From positions 1 to 64,000 of the forward strand of contig CAVQRB010000009.1 in NCBI GenBank assembly GCA_963715055.1: 64,000 bases of DNA, in the 5' to 3' direction. The translations under genes were made by a program, and so were the position numbers. Below, piece by piece: positions 40,027 to 48,220 of this stretch. Each line of letters opens with the position of its first letter. Position 1 is the stretch's first letter. Under the pieces are notes generated by a model. The model saw only the letters and a list, made by a program, of their open reading frames with translations. It was not told the DNA's origin and did no database searches. Source of the stretch: CAVQRB01 sp963715055 (GTDB taxonomy: Bacteria > Pseudomonadota > Alphaproteobacteria > Rhodobacterales > Rhodobacteraceae).

Positions 40027-40886
40027 AAATCCGCGATCCCCCGGCGCAGCCAGGAGACGAAGGCTTGCGCAGCCGGCATCGTCTGTGCCTGCGGCGACTG
40101 GATCAGGTAGTAGGCTTCCTGCATCTGCGCGCGGTGCGCGAAGGGCGCCACAAGCTCGCCACGCTCGATCATGCCGCGCACGATGAGATCATGCCCCAGC
40201 GCCAGCCCGCCACCCGATTTCGCGACCGACAGCGAGAAGGAATAGGTCGTGGCATAGGTCACGGGCGGGTTGGGCCAAGGCAGTCCCTGTTCCTCCGCCC
40301 AGACCGCCCAGGTGCCCATCATGTTGGAGCAATCGTAAAGCGGCTGGTCGTGAAGGCTCTCCAATGTCACGGGGTAGCCCGGCGCGCAGACAGGATAGTA
40401 GGCGTCGCGCGCCAGGGGTTCGGCATAGACCTGGTCGGCGGGGCGCAAGGAATAGCGGATTTCGACATCCACCCCGGCGGCGATGTCGCGCGGCTCCCAA
40501 AGCTCGGTGGTCACGTAAAGCGCCACCTCGGGGTGCGCGGCGCGGAAGGACGCGATGCGCGGCGCCAGCCAATGGATCGCGAAGGTCAGGTTCGACTGCA
40601 CCCGCAGAACGTTCCGCTCCGAGCGTGTCAGCGCCCTAGTTCCATGCGCAAGCGTACGGAATGCGTCGCGCACCACCGGCAGGTAGCTCTGGCCCGTCTG
40701 CGTCAACTCCAGCGCGCGGGCATGGCGGTGAAAGAGCGGCCGCCCCATGAAGGCTTCCAGCGACTTGATCTGCTGGCTGACAGCACTTTGCGTCATGTTG
40801 AGATCGCGCGCGGCGCCGGTAAAGCTGAGGTTCCGGGCCGAGGCCTCGAAGGCGCGCAGCCAGTTCAGAGGCGGTAGGTCGCTCAT
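39987..40886 (-). CDS. LysR-family (GcvA-like) transcriptional regulator
   Basis: A 299-residue LysR regulator with an N-terminal winged helix-turn-helix (LNWLRAFEASARNLSFTGAARDLNMTQSAVSQQIKSLEAFMG) and a periplasmic-binding-like effector domain. The PPLNWLRAFEASARNLSFT start resembles GcvA. It is divergent from a five-gene catabolic set that begins 108 bases away; an inverted repeat in that gap overlaps its own start and is a likely operator. I infer that it controls those genes and itself. The inducer is unknown. Confidence 0.9.
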   Translation of the reverse strand: MSDLPPLNWLRAFEASARNLSFTGAARDLNMTQSAVSQQIKSLEAFMGRPLFHRHARALELTQTGQSYLPVVRDAFRTLAHGTRALTRSERNVLRVQSNLTFAIHWLAPRIASFRAAHPEVALYVTTELWEPRDIAAGVDVEIRYSLRPADQVYAEPLARDAYYPVCAPGYPVTLESLHDQPLYDCSNMMGTWAVWAEEQGLPWPNPPVTYATTYSFSLSVAKSGGGLALGHDLIVRGMIERGELVAPFAHRAQMQEAYYLIQSPQAQTMPAAQAFVSWLRRGIADFQSGASGRLGTQA

Positions 40887-40918
40887 TCATAAACCATCCA
40901 TTAGCCAGACTTATGAAT
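40885..40918. promoter_or_regulatory. inverted repeat, probable LysR operator
   Basis: ATTCATAA (40885-40892) and TTATGAAT (40911-40918) are perfect 8-base arms with an 18-base centre. The left arm overlaps the LysR start codon, so binding would block its own synthesis; the plus-strand aldolase gene begins 76 bases beyond the right arm. The layout is that of a LysR autoregulation and activation site. Confidence 0.6.
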
Positions 40919-40994
40919 AGCGTTGGTTTTTTTCATTGGTCAAGCCCCGGCCGTCATGATGTGATCAAACCGTCGCCGGAAAAAGGAGATCGAG

Positions 40995-41750
40995 ATGCCC
41001 GTCACGAAAATGCGCCCGAACATGGATCACTGGCAGGAACGCGTGGACCTTGCAGCCGCCTTCCGCTGGACCGTGCGGCTCAACATGCACGAGGCCGTGG
41101 CCAATCACTTCAGTCTGGCGATCAATGATGACGGCACGAAATTCCTGATGAATCCCAACCAGATGCATTTCTCGCGCATCAAGGCCTCCGATCTTCTTGT
41201 CGTCGATGCCAACGATCCGAAGGCGCTGGAAGGCCCCGATGCGCCGGATCCGACCGCCTGGGGCCTGCACGGCGGCATTCACCGTCATTGCCCACATGCG
41301 CGATGCGTGATGCATGTCCATTCGCCCTATGCCACGGCATTGGCCGCCCTCGCAGACAGCCGACTGCCGCCGGTGGACCAGAACGCCTGCATGTTCTTCG
41401 ACCGGGTGGTGATCGACGACAATTACGGCGGGCTGGCCTTCGAGGAAGAAGGCGAGCGCTGCGCGAGTTTCTTCGACAATCCCAAGAAGAAGGTCATGGT
41501 CATGGGCAACCACGGTATCATGGTCATCGGCGAGACCGTGGCCGAAACCTTCAACCGCATGTTCTATTTCGAGCGCGCCTGCATGACCTACATGATCGCA
41601 CTGCAGACCGGGCGGCCGCTGCGCCTGATCCCCGACGACATCGCGGAAAAGACCGCGCGCGAGATCGAGACCTACCCGGAGCAGGACCTGCGCCATCTGG
41701 CGGAGGTAAAGGCCATTCTGGACGAGGAAGGATCGACCTATGCACAGTGA
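40995..41750 (+). CDS. class II aldolase/adducin family protein
   Basis: A 251-residue zinc enzyme of the class II aldolase group, which cleaves carbon-carbon bonds next to a carbonyl or acts as an epimerase. Metal ligands are probably in CVMHVHSPYATALAALADSRLPP (HVHS) and VMGNHGIMVIGE. The nearest described relatives include rhamnulose/fuculose aldolases and 3-oxo-tetronate decarboxylase-like proteins, so the reaction is open. A ribosome site AAAAGGAG precedes the ATG. It starts the LysR-controlled gene set and overlaps the next gene by 11 bases. Confidence 0.85.
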   Translation: MPVTKMRPNMDHWQERVDLAAAFRWTVRLNMHEAVANHFSLAINDDGTKFLMNPNQMHFSRIKASDLLVVDANDPKALEGPDAPDPTAWGLHGGIHRHCPHARCVMHVHSPYATALAALADSRLPPVDQNACMFFDRVVIDDNYGGLAFEEEGERCASFFDNPKKKVMVMGNHGIMVIGETVAETFNRMFYFERACMTYMIALQTGRPLRLIPDDIAEKTAREIETYPEQDLRHLAEVKAILDEEGSTYAQ

Positions 41751-42729
41751 CGCCGAAGCCCGCGAAGCCGGACGCTGGAACCATCGCCCACCGACGCCAC
41801 TGGCGCAGAACCCGCTGTTTCAATGGCCGCCGAGGCCGCTGGCCATTGCTCGCTGGTATGGCGCTTTCTGGTTCGAGATTTCGACCACCACGCTCTGCCT
41901 CGCCCTCGCCGTGATCGCCTACTTCATGATCCTGCCCGATTTGGCCGACATGCAAATCTTCGCCTGGGGCTGGGTCGTCAAGGTCTGGCTCGCCAATCTG
42001 GTGCCGCAGGTGATCTGCGCCGGAACGCTACACTACTGGCTGATCATGCGCAAAGGACAGGGCGACAAGTCCAAGTTCGATCCGCGCGATCAGGCCCGTG
42101 ACAACGGCAGTTTCACTTTCGGCAATCAGGTGCACGACAACATGTTCTGGCACATCGCCAGCGGCATCACCCTGTGGACGGCGGCGCAGGTGCTGGTGTT
42201 CTGGGCGATGGCGAACGGCTATGCGCCGACGCTGCTCTTCCCGGACAATCCGGTCTGGTTCATCGCCTGGTTCGTGCTGATCCCGATCTGGTCGAGCTTC
42301 CATTTCTACTGGATCCACCGGCTGCTGCACTGGCCGCCTCTCTACAAGCTCGCGCATGCGCTGCATCACCGGAACGTCAATGTGGGCCCCTGGTCGGGCA
42401 TTTCGATGCACCCGGTCGAACACCTTCTGTTCTATACCAATTTCGTAGTTCACCTGATCGTACCCAGTCATCCGCTGCATGTGCTCTTTCACGGCTACGT
42501 CCAGTCCACCCACCCGGTTTTCTCGCATTCCGGGTTTGAGGATCTGGTGGTGGCGGACAAGAAGCAGGCACGCATGGGCGTATTCTTCCACCAGCTCCAC
42601 CACCGCTATTTCGAATGCAACTACGGCACGGTGGAAATGCCTTGGGACCGCTGGTTCGGCAGCTACCATGATGGATCGGCGCAAGCCACCGATGAAACTC
42701 GCGCGCGCAAGAAGCAGATGTATACATGA
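41740..42729 (+). CDS. sterol desaturase / fatty acid hydroxylase superfamily protein
   Basis: A 329-residue integral membrane di-iron oxygenase. Four membrane helices are evident (about 45-68, 78-100, 130-155, 165-188). The histidine boxes that hold the iron pair are HRLLHW, HALHHRN and FFHQLHHRYFE, with a further HPVEH. The family hydroxylates or desaturates lipids and related hydrophobic or amphipathic acids. It begins inside the aldolase gene's end and its stop overlaps the next start (ATGA), so it belongs to the same pathway. Confidence 0.9.
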   Translation: MHSDAEAREAGRWNHRPPTPLAQNPLFQWPPRPLAIARWYGAFWFEISTTTLCLALAVIAYFMILPDLADMQIFAWGWVVKVWLANLVPQVICAGTLHYWLIMRKGQGDKSKFDPRDQARDNGSFTFGNQVHDNMFWHIASGITLWTAAQVLVFWAMANGYAPTLLFPDNPVWFIAWFVLIPIWSSFHFYWIHRLLHWPPLYKLAHALHHRNVNVGPWSGISMHPVEHLLFYTNFVVHLIVPSHPLHVLFHGYVQSTHPVFSHSGFEDLVVADKKQARMGVFFHQLHHRYFECNYGTVEMPWDRWFGSYHDGSAQATDETRARKKQMYT

Positions 42730-43886
42730 ACTACGGACTGACGGAAGAACACCAGATGATCGCGGACACGGTCCGCAGCTTCGTGGAGAAGGAAATCTAC
42801 CCGCATGAAGCGCTGGTCGAGCGCACCGGCGAGGTGCCGAAGGAGATCGCGCAGGAGATCAAGCGCAAGACCATCGATCTGGGGTTTTACGCCTGCAATT
42901 TTCCCGAAAGCGTCGGCTGCGCGGGGTTGAACCACCTCGAATTCGCGCTGGTCGAGCGGGAGTTGGGGCGCGGGTCGATGGCGCTCAACCACTTCTTCGG
43001 ACGGCCGCAGAACATCCTGATGGCCTGCGAAGGAGAGCAGATCGAGCGCTACCTGATGCCCGCGGTGCGCGGTGAGCGGATGGACGCGCTGGCGATGACC
43101 GAACCCGGTGCCGGATCGGATGTACGCGGCATGAAATGCGCCGCCGTGCGGGACAAAGGCGATTGGGTGGTCAACGGCACGAAGCATTTCATCTCCGGCG
43201 CGGAACACGCGGATTTCGTGATCGTCTTCATCGCGACGGGTGAAGATCAGACGCCGAAAGGGCCCAAGAAACGGATCACCGCCTTTCTGGTCGACCGGGG
43301 CACACCGGGATTCACCATCCGCGACGGCTACAAATCGGTCAGCCACCGCGGCTACAAGAACATGATCCTCGACTTCGACGACTGCCGTCTGCCGGATGCA
43401 CAGGTGTTGGGCGCGGTCGACGGCGGTTTCGAGGTGATGAATACCTGGCTCTACGCGACGCGGATCACCGTGGCGACCATGTCGGTGGGCCGGGCGCGGC
43501 GTGTCTTCGACTACGCGCTGAGCTATGCCGCCGAACGCGAGCAGTTCGGCCAGAAGATCGGCAAGTTCCAGGGCGTGAGCTTCCAGATCGCGGACATGAT
43601 CACGGAGATCGATGCGGCGGACCTCTTGACGCTGGCAGCCGCGGATCGGCTCGACAAGGGCCTGCCCGCCAACCGCGAGATCGCCTCGGCCAAGCTCTAT
43701 GCCTCCGAAATGCTGGCGCGCGTCACCGACAAGGCGATCCAGATCCACGGCGGCATGGGGCTGATGGACGACTACCCGCTGGAGCGTTTCTGGCGTGACG
43801 CGAGGGTCGAGCGGATCTGGGATGGCACCTCGGAGATTCAACGCCACATCATCAGCCGAGATCTGCTGCGCGCGCTCGGCGCTTGA
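42726..43886 (+). CDS. acyl-CoA dehydrogenase family protein
   Basis: A 386-residue FAD enzyme that makes a trans-2-enoyl-CoA from an acyl-CoA. Family motifs are MTEPGAGSDVRGMK (FAD-binding) near residue 122, YAAEREQFGQKIGKFQGVSFQIADM, and IHGGMGLMDDYPLERFWRDARVERIWDGTSEIQR, where the Glu region near 365 is the usual position of the catalytic base. The electron acceptor would be ETF. It overlaps the hydroxylase stop by four bases and ends eight bases before the synthetase. Confidence 0.92.
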   Translation: MNYGLTEEHQMIADTVRSFVEKEIYPHEALVERTGEVPKEIAQEIKRKTIDLGFYACNFPESVGCAGLNHLEFALVERELGRGSMALNHFFGRPQNILMACEGEQIERYLMPAVRGERMDALAMTEPGAGSDVRGMKCAAVRDKGDWVVNGTKHFISGAEHADFVIVFIATGEDQTPKGPKKRITAFLVDRGTPGFTIRDGYKSVSHRGYKNMILDFDDCRLPDAQVLGAVDGGFEVMNTWLYATRITVATMSVGRARRVFDYALSYAAEREQFGQKIGKFQGVSFQIADMITEIDAADLLTLAAADRLDKGLPANREIASAKLYASEMLARVTDKAIQIHGGMGLMDDYPLERFWRDARVERIWDGTSEIQRHIISRDLLRALGA

Positions 43887-43894
43887 AGGAACAG

Positions 43895-45913
43895 ATGATG
43901 CGTGATCTTTCGCGGCTCCTGCGGCCGCGCTCCATCCTGGTGATCGGTGGCGGCTTCTGGTGCCGGCAGATCGTGCGCCAGTCCCGCGCGATGGGTTTTG
44001 CGGGCGAGATCTGGCGCGTGCACCCCAAGGGCGACACCGTCGAAGGGGTGACAGCCTATGCAAGCCTCGATCAGGTGCCGGCACCCCCCGATGCCGTCTT
44101 CATCGGGGTGAACCGGCAACTGACCATCGAGACGGTCGCAGCCTTGTCGAAGATGGGCGCGGGCGGTGCGGTCTGCTTTGCCTCCGGGTTCTCCGAGGCC
44201 TACGCCGAAGACGCCGACGCGACCTCCCTGCAACGGGCTCTGGTGCAAGCGGCGGGCGACATGCCGATCCTCGGGCCGAACTGCTACGGCTTCATCAATG
44301 CGCTCGACAGCGCGCTGCTCTGGCCGGATCAGCATGGGTGCAAGCGGGTGGAGCGCGGGGTCGCGATCCTGACCCAAAGCTCGAACATCGCCATCAACCT
44401 CACCATGCAGAAACGCGCCCTGCCCGTCGCTTTCGTCGTGACCTGCGGCAACATGGCCCAGACGAGCCAGGCCGAGATCGCCATGGCCCTGCTCGACGAT
44501 CCGCGGATCACCGCCATAGGCCTGCACATCGAAGGTTTCGGGCCGACCGGTCCGTGGCATGCACTCGCGCGCAAGGCCGCGGCAAAAGGCGTGCCGCTCA
44601 TCGCGCTCAAGGTCGGGGCCTCAGAGCAGGCGCAGCGCGCCACGCTCTCGCACACGGCGTCGCTCGCGGGAAGCGATGCGGGGGCCGAGGCCTTTCTGCG
44701 CTACCTCGCCATCCCGCGCCTGCGCGACCTGCCGAGTTTCCTAGAAACGCTCAAGCTTCTGCATTGCAACGGGAAACTGGCGAGCAACCAGCTCTCCTCG
44801 ATCAGTTGTTCCGGCGGCGAGGCGAGCCTCGCGGCGGACACGGCGATCGGGCGCAACCTTTCCTTCCCGCCCTTGACCGCAGCGCAGAAAACCGCGCTGG
44901 CCGAGGCACTTGGCCCGATGGTGGCGCTTTCGAACCCGCTCGACTATCACACCTACGTCTGGGGCAACGCGGAAAAGATGACCGCCGCCTGGCTGCCTAT
45001 GGCGGCCGGGCATATCGGGCTTTTGCTCATCATCGTGGACTACCCGCACACCGATGCCACCGACTGGCGATCGGCCACGGCGGCGGCTCTGGCGGTGCGG
45101 GCGGCCTCCGGGCGCCCTGTCGCGGTGGTTGCGACGCTGCCGGAACTCATGCCCGAAGACGTGGCCATGGAATTGCTGGCGGGCGGTGTCACCCCGATGC
45201 AGGGCCTGAGCGAAGCCATTCTTGCCGCCGAAGCCGCCGCGGCCCCTTCACGCGTGCCACCCGAGCCGCCCTTGCCGCCCGGACCGGACCGGGCCGGGAT
45301 GATGCTGGAGGAAGCGGAGGCAAAACAGCTTCTTGCGCGATATGGTGTGGCGGTGCCAAAATCGGTCGTCGGTGGCGTAGGTGATATTGAACGGCTAGCG
45401 GGCGCACTCGGGGGCAGGCTTGCGCTCAAGGCCCAGGGTTTTGCCCATAAATCCGAGTCCGGTGCCCTGGCGCTTGGGCTTGAGCCGTCGGACCTGGCCT
45501 CGGCGGCAGCAGCGATGCCGGGCGAGAGGTTTCTTGTCGAGGAAATGGTCACCGGCTGCCTTGCCGAACTGCTGGTCGGAGTCACCCGTGACCCGGCGCA
45601 TGGGTTCCTGATGACCCTCGCGGCAGGCGGCGTTATGACGGAAGTCATCGCGGACCGCGTCTCGCTGATCCTGCCCGCCAGCCGCGCGGACATCGAAGCG
45701 GCGCTGACCCGCCTGCGGTACCACAAGGTTCTTGCCGGGTTCCGTGGCAAGCCGGCGGTTCACATGGGGGCGATCCTCGATGCGGTCATGGCGCTTCAGT
45801 CCTGCGTGATTGCACATGCCGACCGGATCAGCGAAGCTGAGATCAACCCGCTGATGTGCACGGCCGAGGCGGCGATTGCCGCCGATGCGCTGATCCTGCT
45901 GGCCCCGGACTAA
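43895..45913 (+). CDS. acetate--CoA ligase family protein (ADP-forming acyl-CoA synthetase)
   Basis: A 672-residue ADP-forming acyl-CoA synthetase, fusing the CoA-binding alpha part (RPRSILVIGGGFWCRQIVRQS at the N-terminus), the ligase part with the probable phospho-His stretch ATLSHTASLAGSDAG, and a C-terminal ATP-grasp domain (LLARYGVAVPKSVVGG). It would form the CoA thioester that the neighbouring dehydrogenase uses. AAGGA is upstream of ATG 43895; ATG 43898 is equally possible. TTG 43883 overlaps the previous stop. Confidence 0.88.
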   Translation: MMRDLSRLLRPRSILVIGGGFWCRQIVRQSRAMGFAGEIWRVHPKGDTVEGVTAYASLDQVPAPPDAVFIGVNRQLTIETVAALSKMGAGGAVCFASGFSEAYAEDADATSLQRALVQAAGDMPILGPNCYGFINALDSALLWPDQHGCKRVERGVAILTQSSNIAINLTMQKRALPVAFVVTCGNMAQTSQAEIAMALLDDPRITAIGLHIEGFGPTGPWHALARKAAAKGVPLIALKVGASEQAQRATLSHTASLAGSDAGAEAFLRYLAIPRLRDLPSFLETLKLLHCNGKLASNQLSSISCSGGEASLAADTAIGRNLSFPPLTAAQKTALAEALGPMVALSNPLDYHTYVWGNAEKMTAAWLPMAAGHIGLLLIIVDYPHTDATDWRSATAAALAVRAASGRPVAVVATLPELMPEDVAMELLAGGVTPMQGLSEAILAAEAAAAPSRVPPEPPLPPGPDRAGMMLEEAEAKQLLARYGVAVPKSVVGGVGDIERLAGALGGRLALKAQGFAHKSESGALALGLEPSDLASAAAAMPGERFLVEEMVTGCLAELLVGVTRDPAHGFLMTLAAGGVMTEVIADRVSLILPASRADIEAALTRLRYHKVLAGFRGKPAVHMGAILDAVMALQSCVIAHADRISEAEINPLMCTAEAAIAADALILLAPD

Positions 45914-45925
45914 TTGGAGAGCACG

Positions 45926-46706
45926 ATGGACCCGATCAAGACAACCACCAAAGGCGCGATCCTGCATGTGACGCTGGATCGACCCAAGGCCAATGCCATC
46001 GACTTGCTGACATCGCGCCGCATGGGCGAGGCCTTTGCCGGCTTCCGTGACGACCCTGACCTGCGGGTCGCGATCATCACGGGCGGCGGCGAGAAGTTCT
46101 TCTGTCCCGGCTGGGACCTCAAGGCGGCTGCGGAAGGCGACGCGGTGGATGGCGACTATGGCGTCGGCGGATTCGGCGGTTTGCAGGAGTTGCGCGGGCT
46201 TGAACAAACCGGTGATCGCCGCGGTCAACGGCATCGCCTGTGGCGGCGGTCTGGAACTGGCGCTGAGCGCGGACATCATTCTCGCGGCGGACCATGCAAC
46301 CTTCGCCCTGCCGGAGATACGCTCCGGTACGGTCGCGGATGCAGCCTCCGTCAAGCTGCCCAAGCGCATTCCCTACCACATCGCGATGGAGCTGCTGCTC
46401 ACCGGGCGCTGGTTCGACGCGGCGGAGGCGAAGGGCTGGGGACTGGTCAATGAGATCGTCCCTGCGGCTGGCCTGCAGGACCGGGCGTGGCAACTGGCCG
46501 AATTGCTCGCCTCGGGGCCGCCCCTTGTCTATGCGGCGATCAAGGAAATCGTGCGCGATGCCGAGGATGCGAAGTTTCAGGATGCGATGAACCGGATCAC
46601 CAGGCGCCAGCTGGAAAGCGTGGACCGGCTCTATGCCTCGGAAGACCAACTGGAAGGGGCGAAGGCCTTCGCGGAGAAACGCGATCCGGTCTGGAAGGGG
46701 CGCTAG
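45926..46706 (+). CDS. CaiD-like enoyl-CoA hydratase, frameshifted
   Basis: An enoyl-CoA hydratase closely resembling carnitinyl-CoA dehydratase (crotonobetainyl-CoA hydratase): GEKFFCPGWDLKAAAEGD, NKPVIAAVNGIACGGGLELALSADIILAADHATFALPE, ASVKLPKRIP. About 260 codons in total. The N-terminal and C-terminal parts lie in different frames; one extra T at 46200-46201 between RGL and NKPVI is enough to break it. GGAG is upstream of ATG 45926. It is the last of the five-gene set. The break may be a sequence error. Confidence 0.85.
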
Positions 46707-46754
46707 ACGAGACGCCCGCTTGCGCCGGTACGCGCGCCGGGTCATGGTTCCGAC

Positions 46755-47633
46755 ATGACAAGAACACTTCTTTCAATGGGCCATGGCTACAGCGCACAGG
46801 CGCTGGCGGCGCGGCTGATCCCGCAGGGTTGGCGCGTGATCGGCACGACACGCAGCGCCGAGAAGGCGGAAAAGATCGCCGCAACCGGGGCCGAGCCCCT
46901 GATCTGGCCTGGAGGCGATCTCAAGCGAGCCTTGGGCGAGGCGGATGCGCTGCTGATCTCGGCGGGTCCCGGACCGCAGGGCGATCCGGTCCTTGCGCAG
47001 GCAGAAACCGAGATCAGGCAGGCGGCAGCTGGCCTCGACTGGGCAGGCTATCTGTCGACCACCGGGGTTTATGGCGATCACGACGGCGACTGGGTGGACG
47101 AAGACACGGCACTTGCTCCCACCACCGAGCGCGGTCTGGCGCGGGTCCGGGCGGAAGCGGCCTGGCAGGCGATCCCGGACCTGCCGCTGCACATCTTCCG
47201 GCTGGCGGGCATCTACGGCCCCGGACGCGGCCCGTTCTCCAAGGTGCGCAACGGCACGGCGCGCCGGATCATCAAGGAGGGTCAGGTCTTCTCCCGCATC
47301 CATGTGGCCGATATCGCGCAGGTACTGGCGGCCTCCATCGCCCGGCCTAACCCGGGCGCCGTCTATAATCTCTGCGACGATGACCCTGCCCCGCCACAGG
47401 ATGTCATCGCCTATGCCGCCGAGCTCTTGGGCCTGCCGGTCCCGCCTGCCGTGCCTTTCGAGCAGGCGGAAATGTCGCCCATGGCGCGCAGTTTCTACGC
47501 CGAGAGCAAGAAAGTACGGAACGATCGGATCAAATCGGAGTTGGGTATCCAACTGCTCTTCCCGGACTACCGGTCCGGGCTGCGCGCCCTTCTGGACGAG
47601 GCGGATGATGACCCGGAGGCTTCCGAGACATGA
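46755..47633 (+). CDS. NAD-dependent epimerase/dehydratase family protein
   Basis: A 292-residue extended short-chain dehydrogenase with a Rossmann-like start (RTLLSMGHGYSAQALAARLIPQGW, where the usual GxxGxxG is weakened), then YLSTTGVYGDHDG with the typical catalytic Ser/Thr region, and FRLAGIYGPGRGPF. Relatives are SDR proteins of unknown role next to exoD or glutathione-related genes. It starts 48 bases after the hydratase and overlaps exoD by 26 bases. Substrate not known. Confidence 0.8.
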   Translation: MTRTLLSMGHGYSAQALAARLIPQGWRVIGTTRSAEKAEKIAATGAEPLIWPGGDLKRALGEADALLISAGPGPQGDPVLAQAETEIRQAAAGLDWAGYLSTTGVYGDHDGDWVDEDTALAPTTERGLARVRAEAAWQAIPDLPLHIFRLAGIYGPGRGPFSKVRNGTARRIIKEGQVFSRIHVADIAQVLAASIARPNPGAVYNLCDDDPAPPQDVIAYAAELLGLPVPPAVPFEQAEMSPMARSFYAESKKVRNDRIKSELGIQLLFPDYRSGLRALLDEADDDPEASET

Positions 47634-48216
47634 CGACCAACCCCTGACCAGGCTGTTGAACGCCGTGCGACGCTCCGCGCGTCGGGACAGGGTCGCCCTG
47701 CGGGATGTGCTGGCCTCCATCGGTGAAGGCACGATCACACCGGTCATCCTTGTCGTCTGCCTGCTTCTCGTCTCGCCGCTTTCGGGTATCCCGGGCGTTC
47801 CGACGATCTGCGCTGTGATCATCGTTATCCTGTCGCTCCAATCGTTGCTGGGCAGGCGCAGGCTCTGGCTTCCCGATGCGATCATGCGGTTGCAGGTGGG
47901 CCGCGAAACGCTGCGGCGATCGGTCGACTGGTTGCGGCGGCCCGCCCGCTGGGCAGACAGGAATTCGAAACCGCGTCTGGAGTTCCTGACGCGCGGGCCG
48001 ATGCGCTATCTGGTGCTGGCCCAATGCGCCGTCATTCCGCTGGCCTGGCCCGCGCTGGAGCTTGTGCCCGGCGTGACCTCCTTCGCGGCGGCAACCATCG
48101 CGCTCTTCGTCTTCGGCCTTTTCACCCGCGACGGGTTTTTCGTGCTTGCAGGCTACGTCATGATGGTAGCAGTGCCTCTCGGGCTCCTTCTGACGGCGCA
48201 GGCAGCCTTGACCTGA
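47608..48216 (+). CDS. exoD: ExoD family protein
   Basis: A 202-residue membrane protein of the ExoD family, named for a rhizobial exopolysaccharide-synthesis mutant. Seen are RDRVALRDVLASIGEGTITPVILVVCLLLVSPLSGIPGVPT and a hydrophobic C-terminal half with several helices (MRYLVLAQCAVIPLAWP, GYVMMVAVPLGLLL). Its molecular role is not established. The ATG at 47608 lies inside the epimerase gene and the two are probably coupled. It is convergent with dxs, with four bases between stops. Confidence 0.8.
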   Translation: MTRRLPRHDDQPLTRLLNAVRRSARRDRVALRDVLASIGEGTITPVILVVCLLLVSPLSGIPGVPTICAVIIVILSLQSLLGRRRLWLPDAIMRLQVGRETLRRSVDWLRRPARWADRNSKPRLEFLTRGPMRYLVLAQCAVIPLAWPALELVPGVTSFAAATIALFVFGLFTRDGFFVLAGYVMMVAVPLGLLLTAQAALT

Positions 48217-48220
48217 CGGC

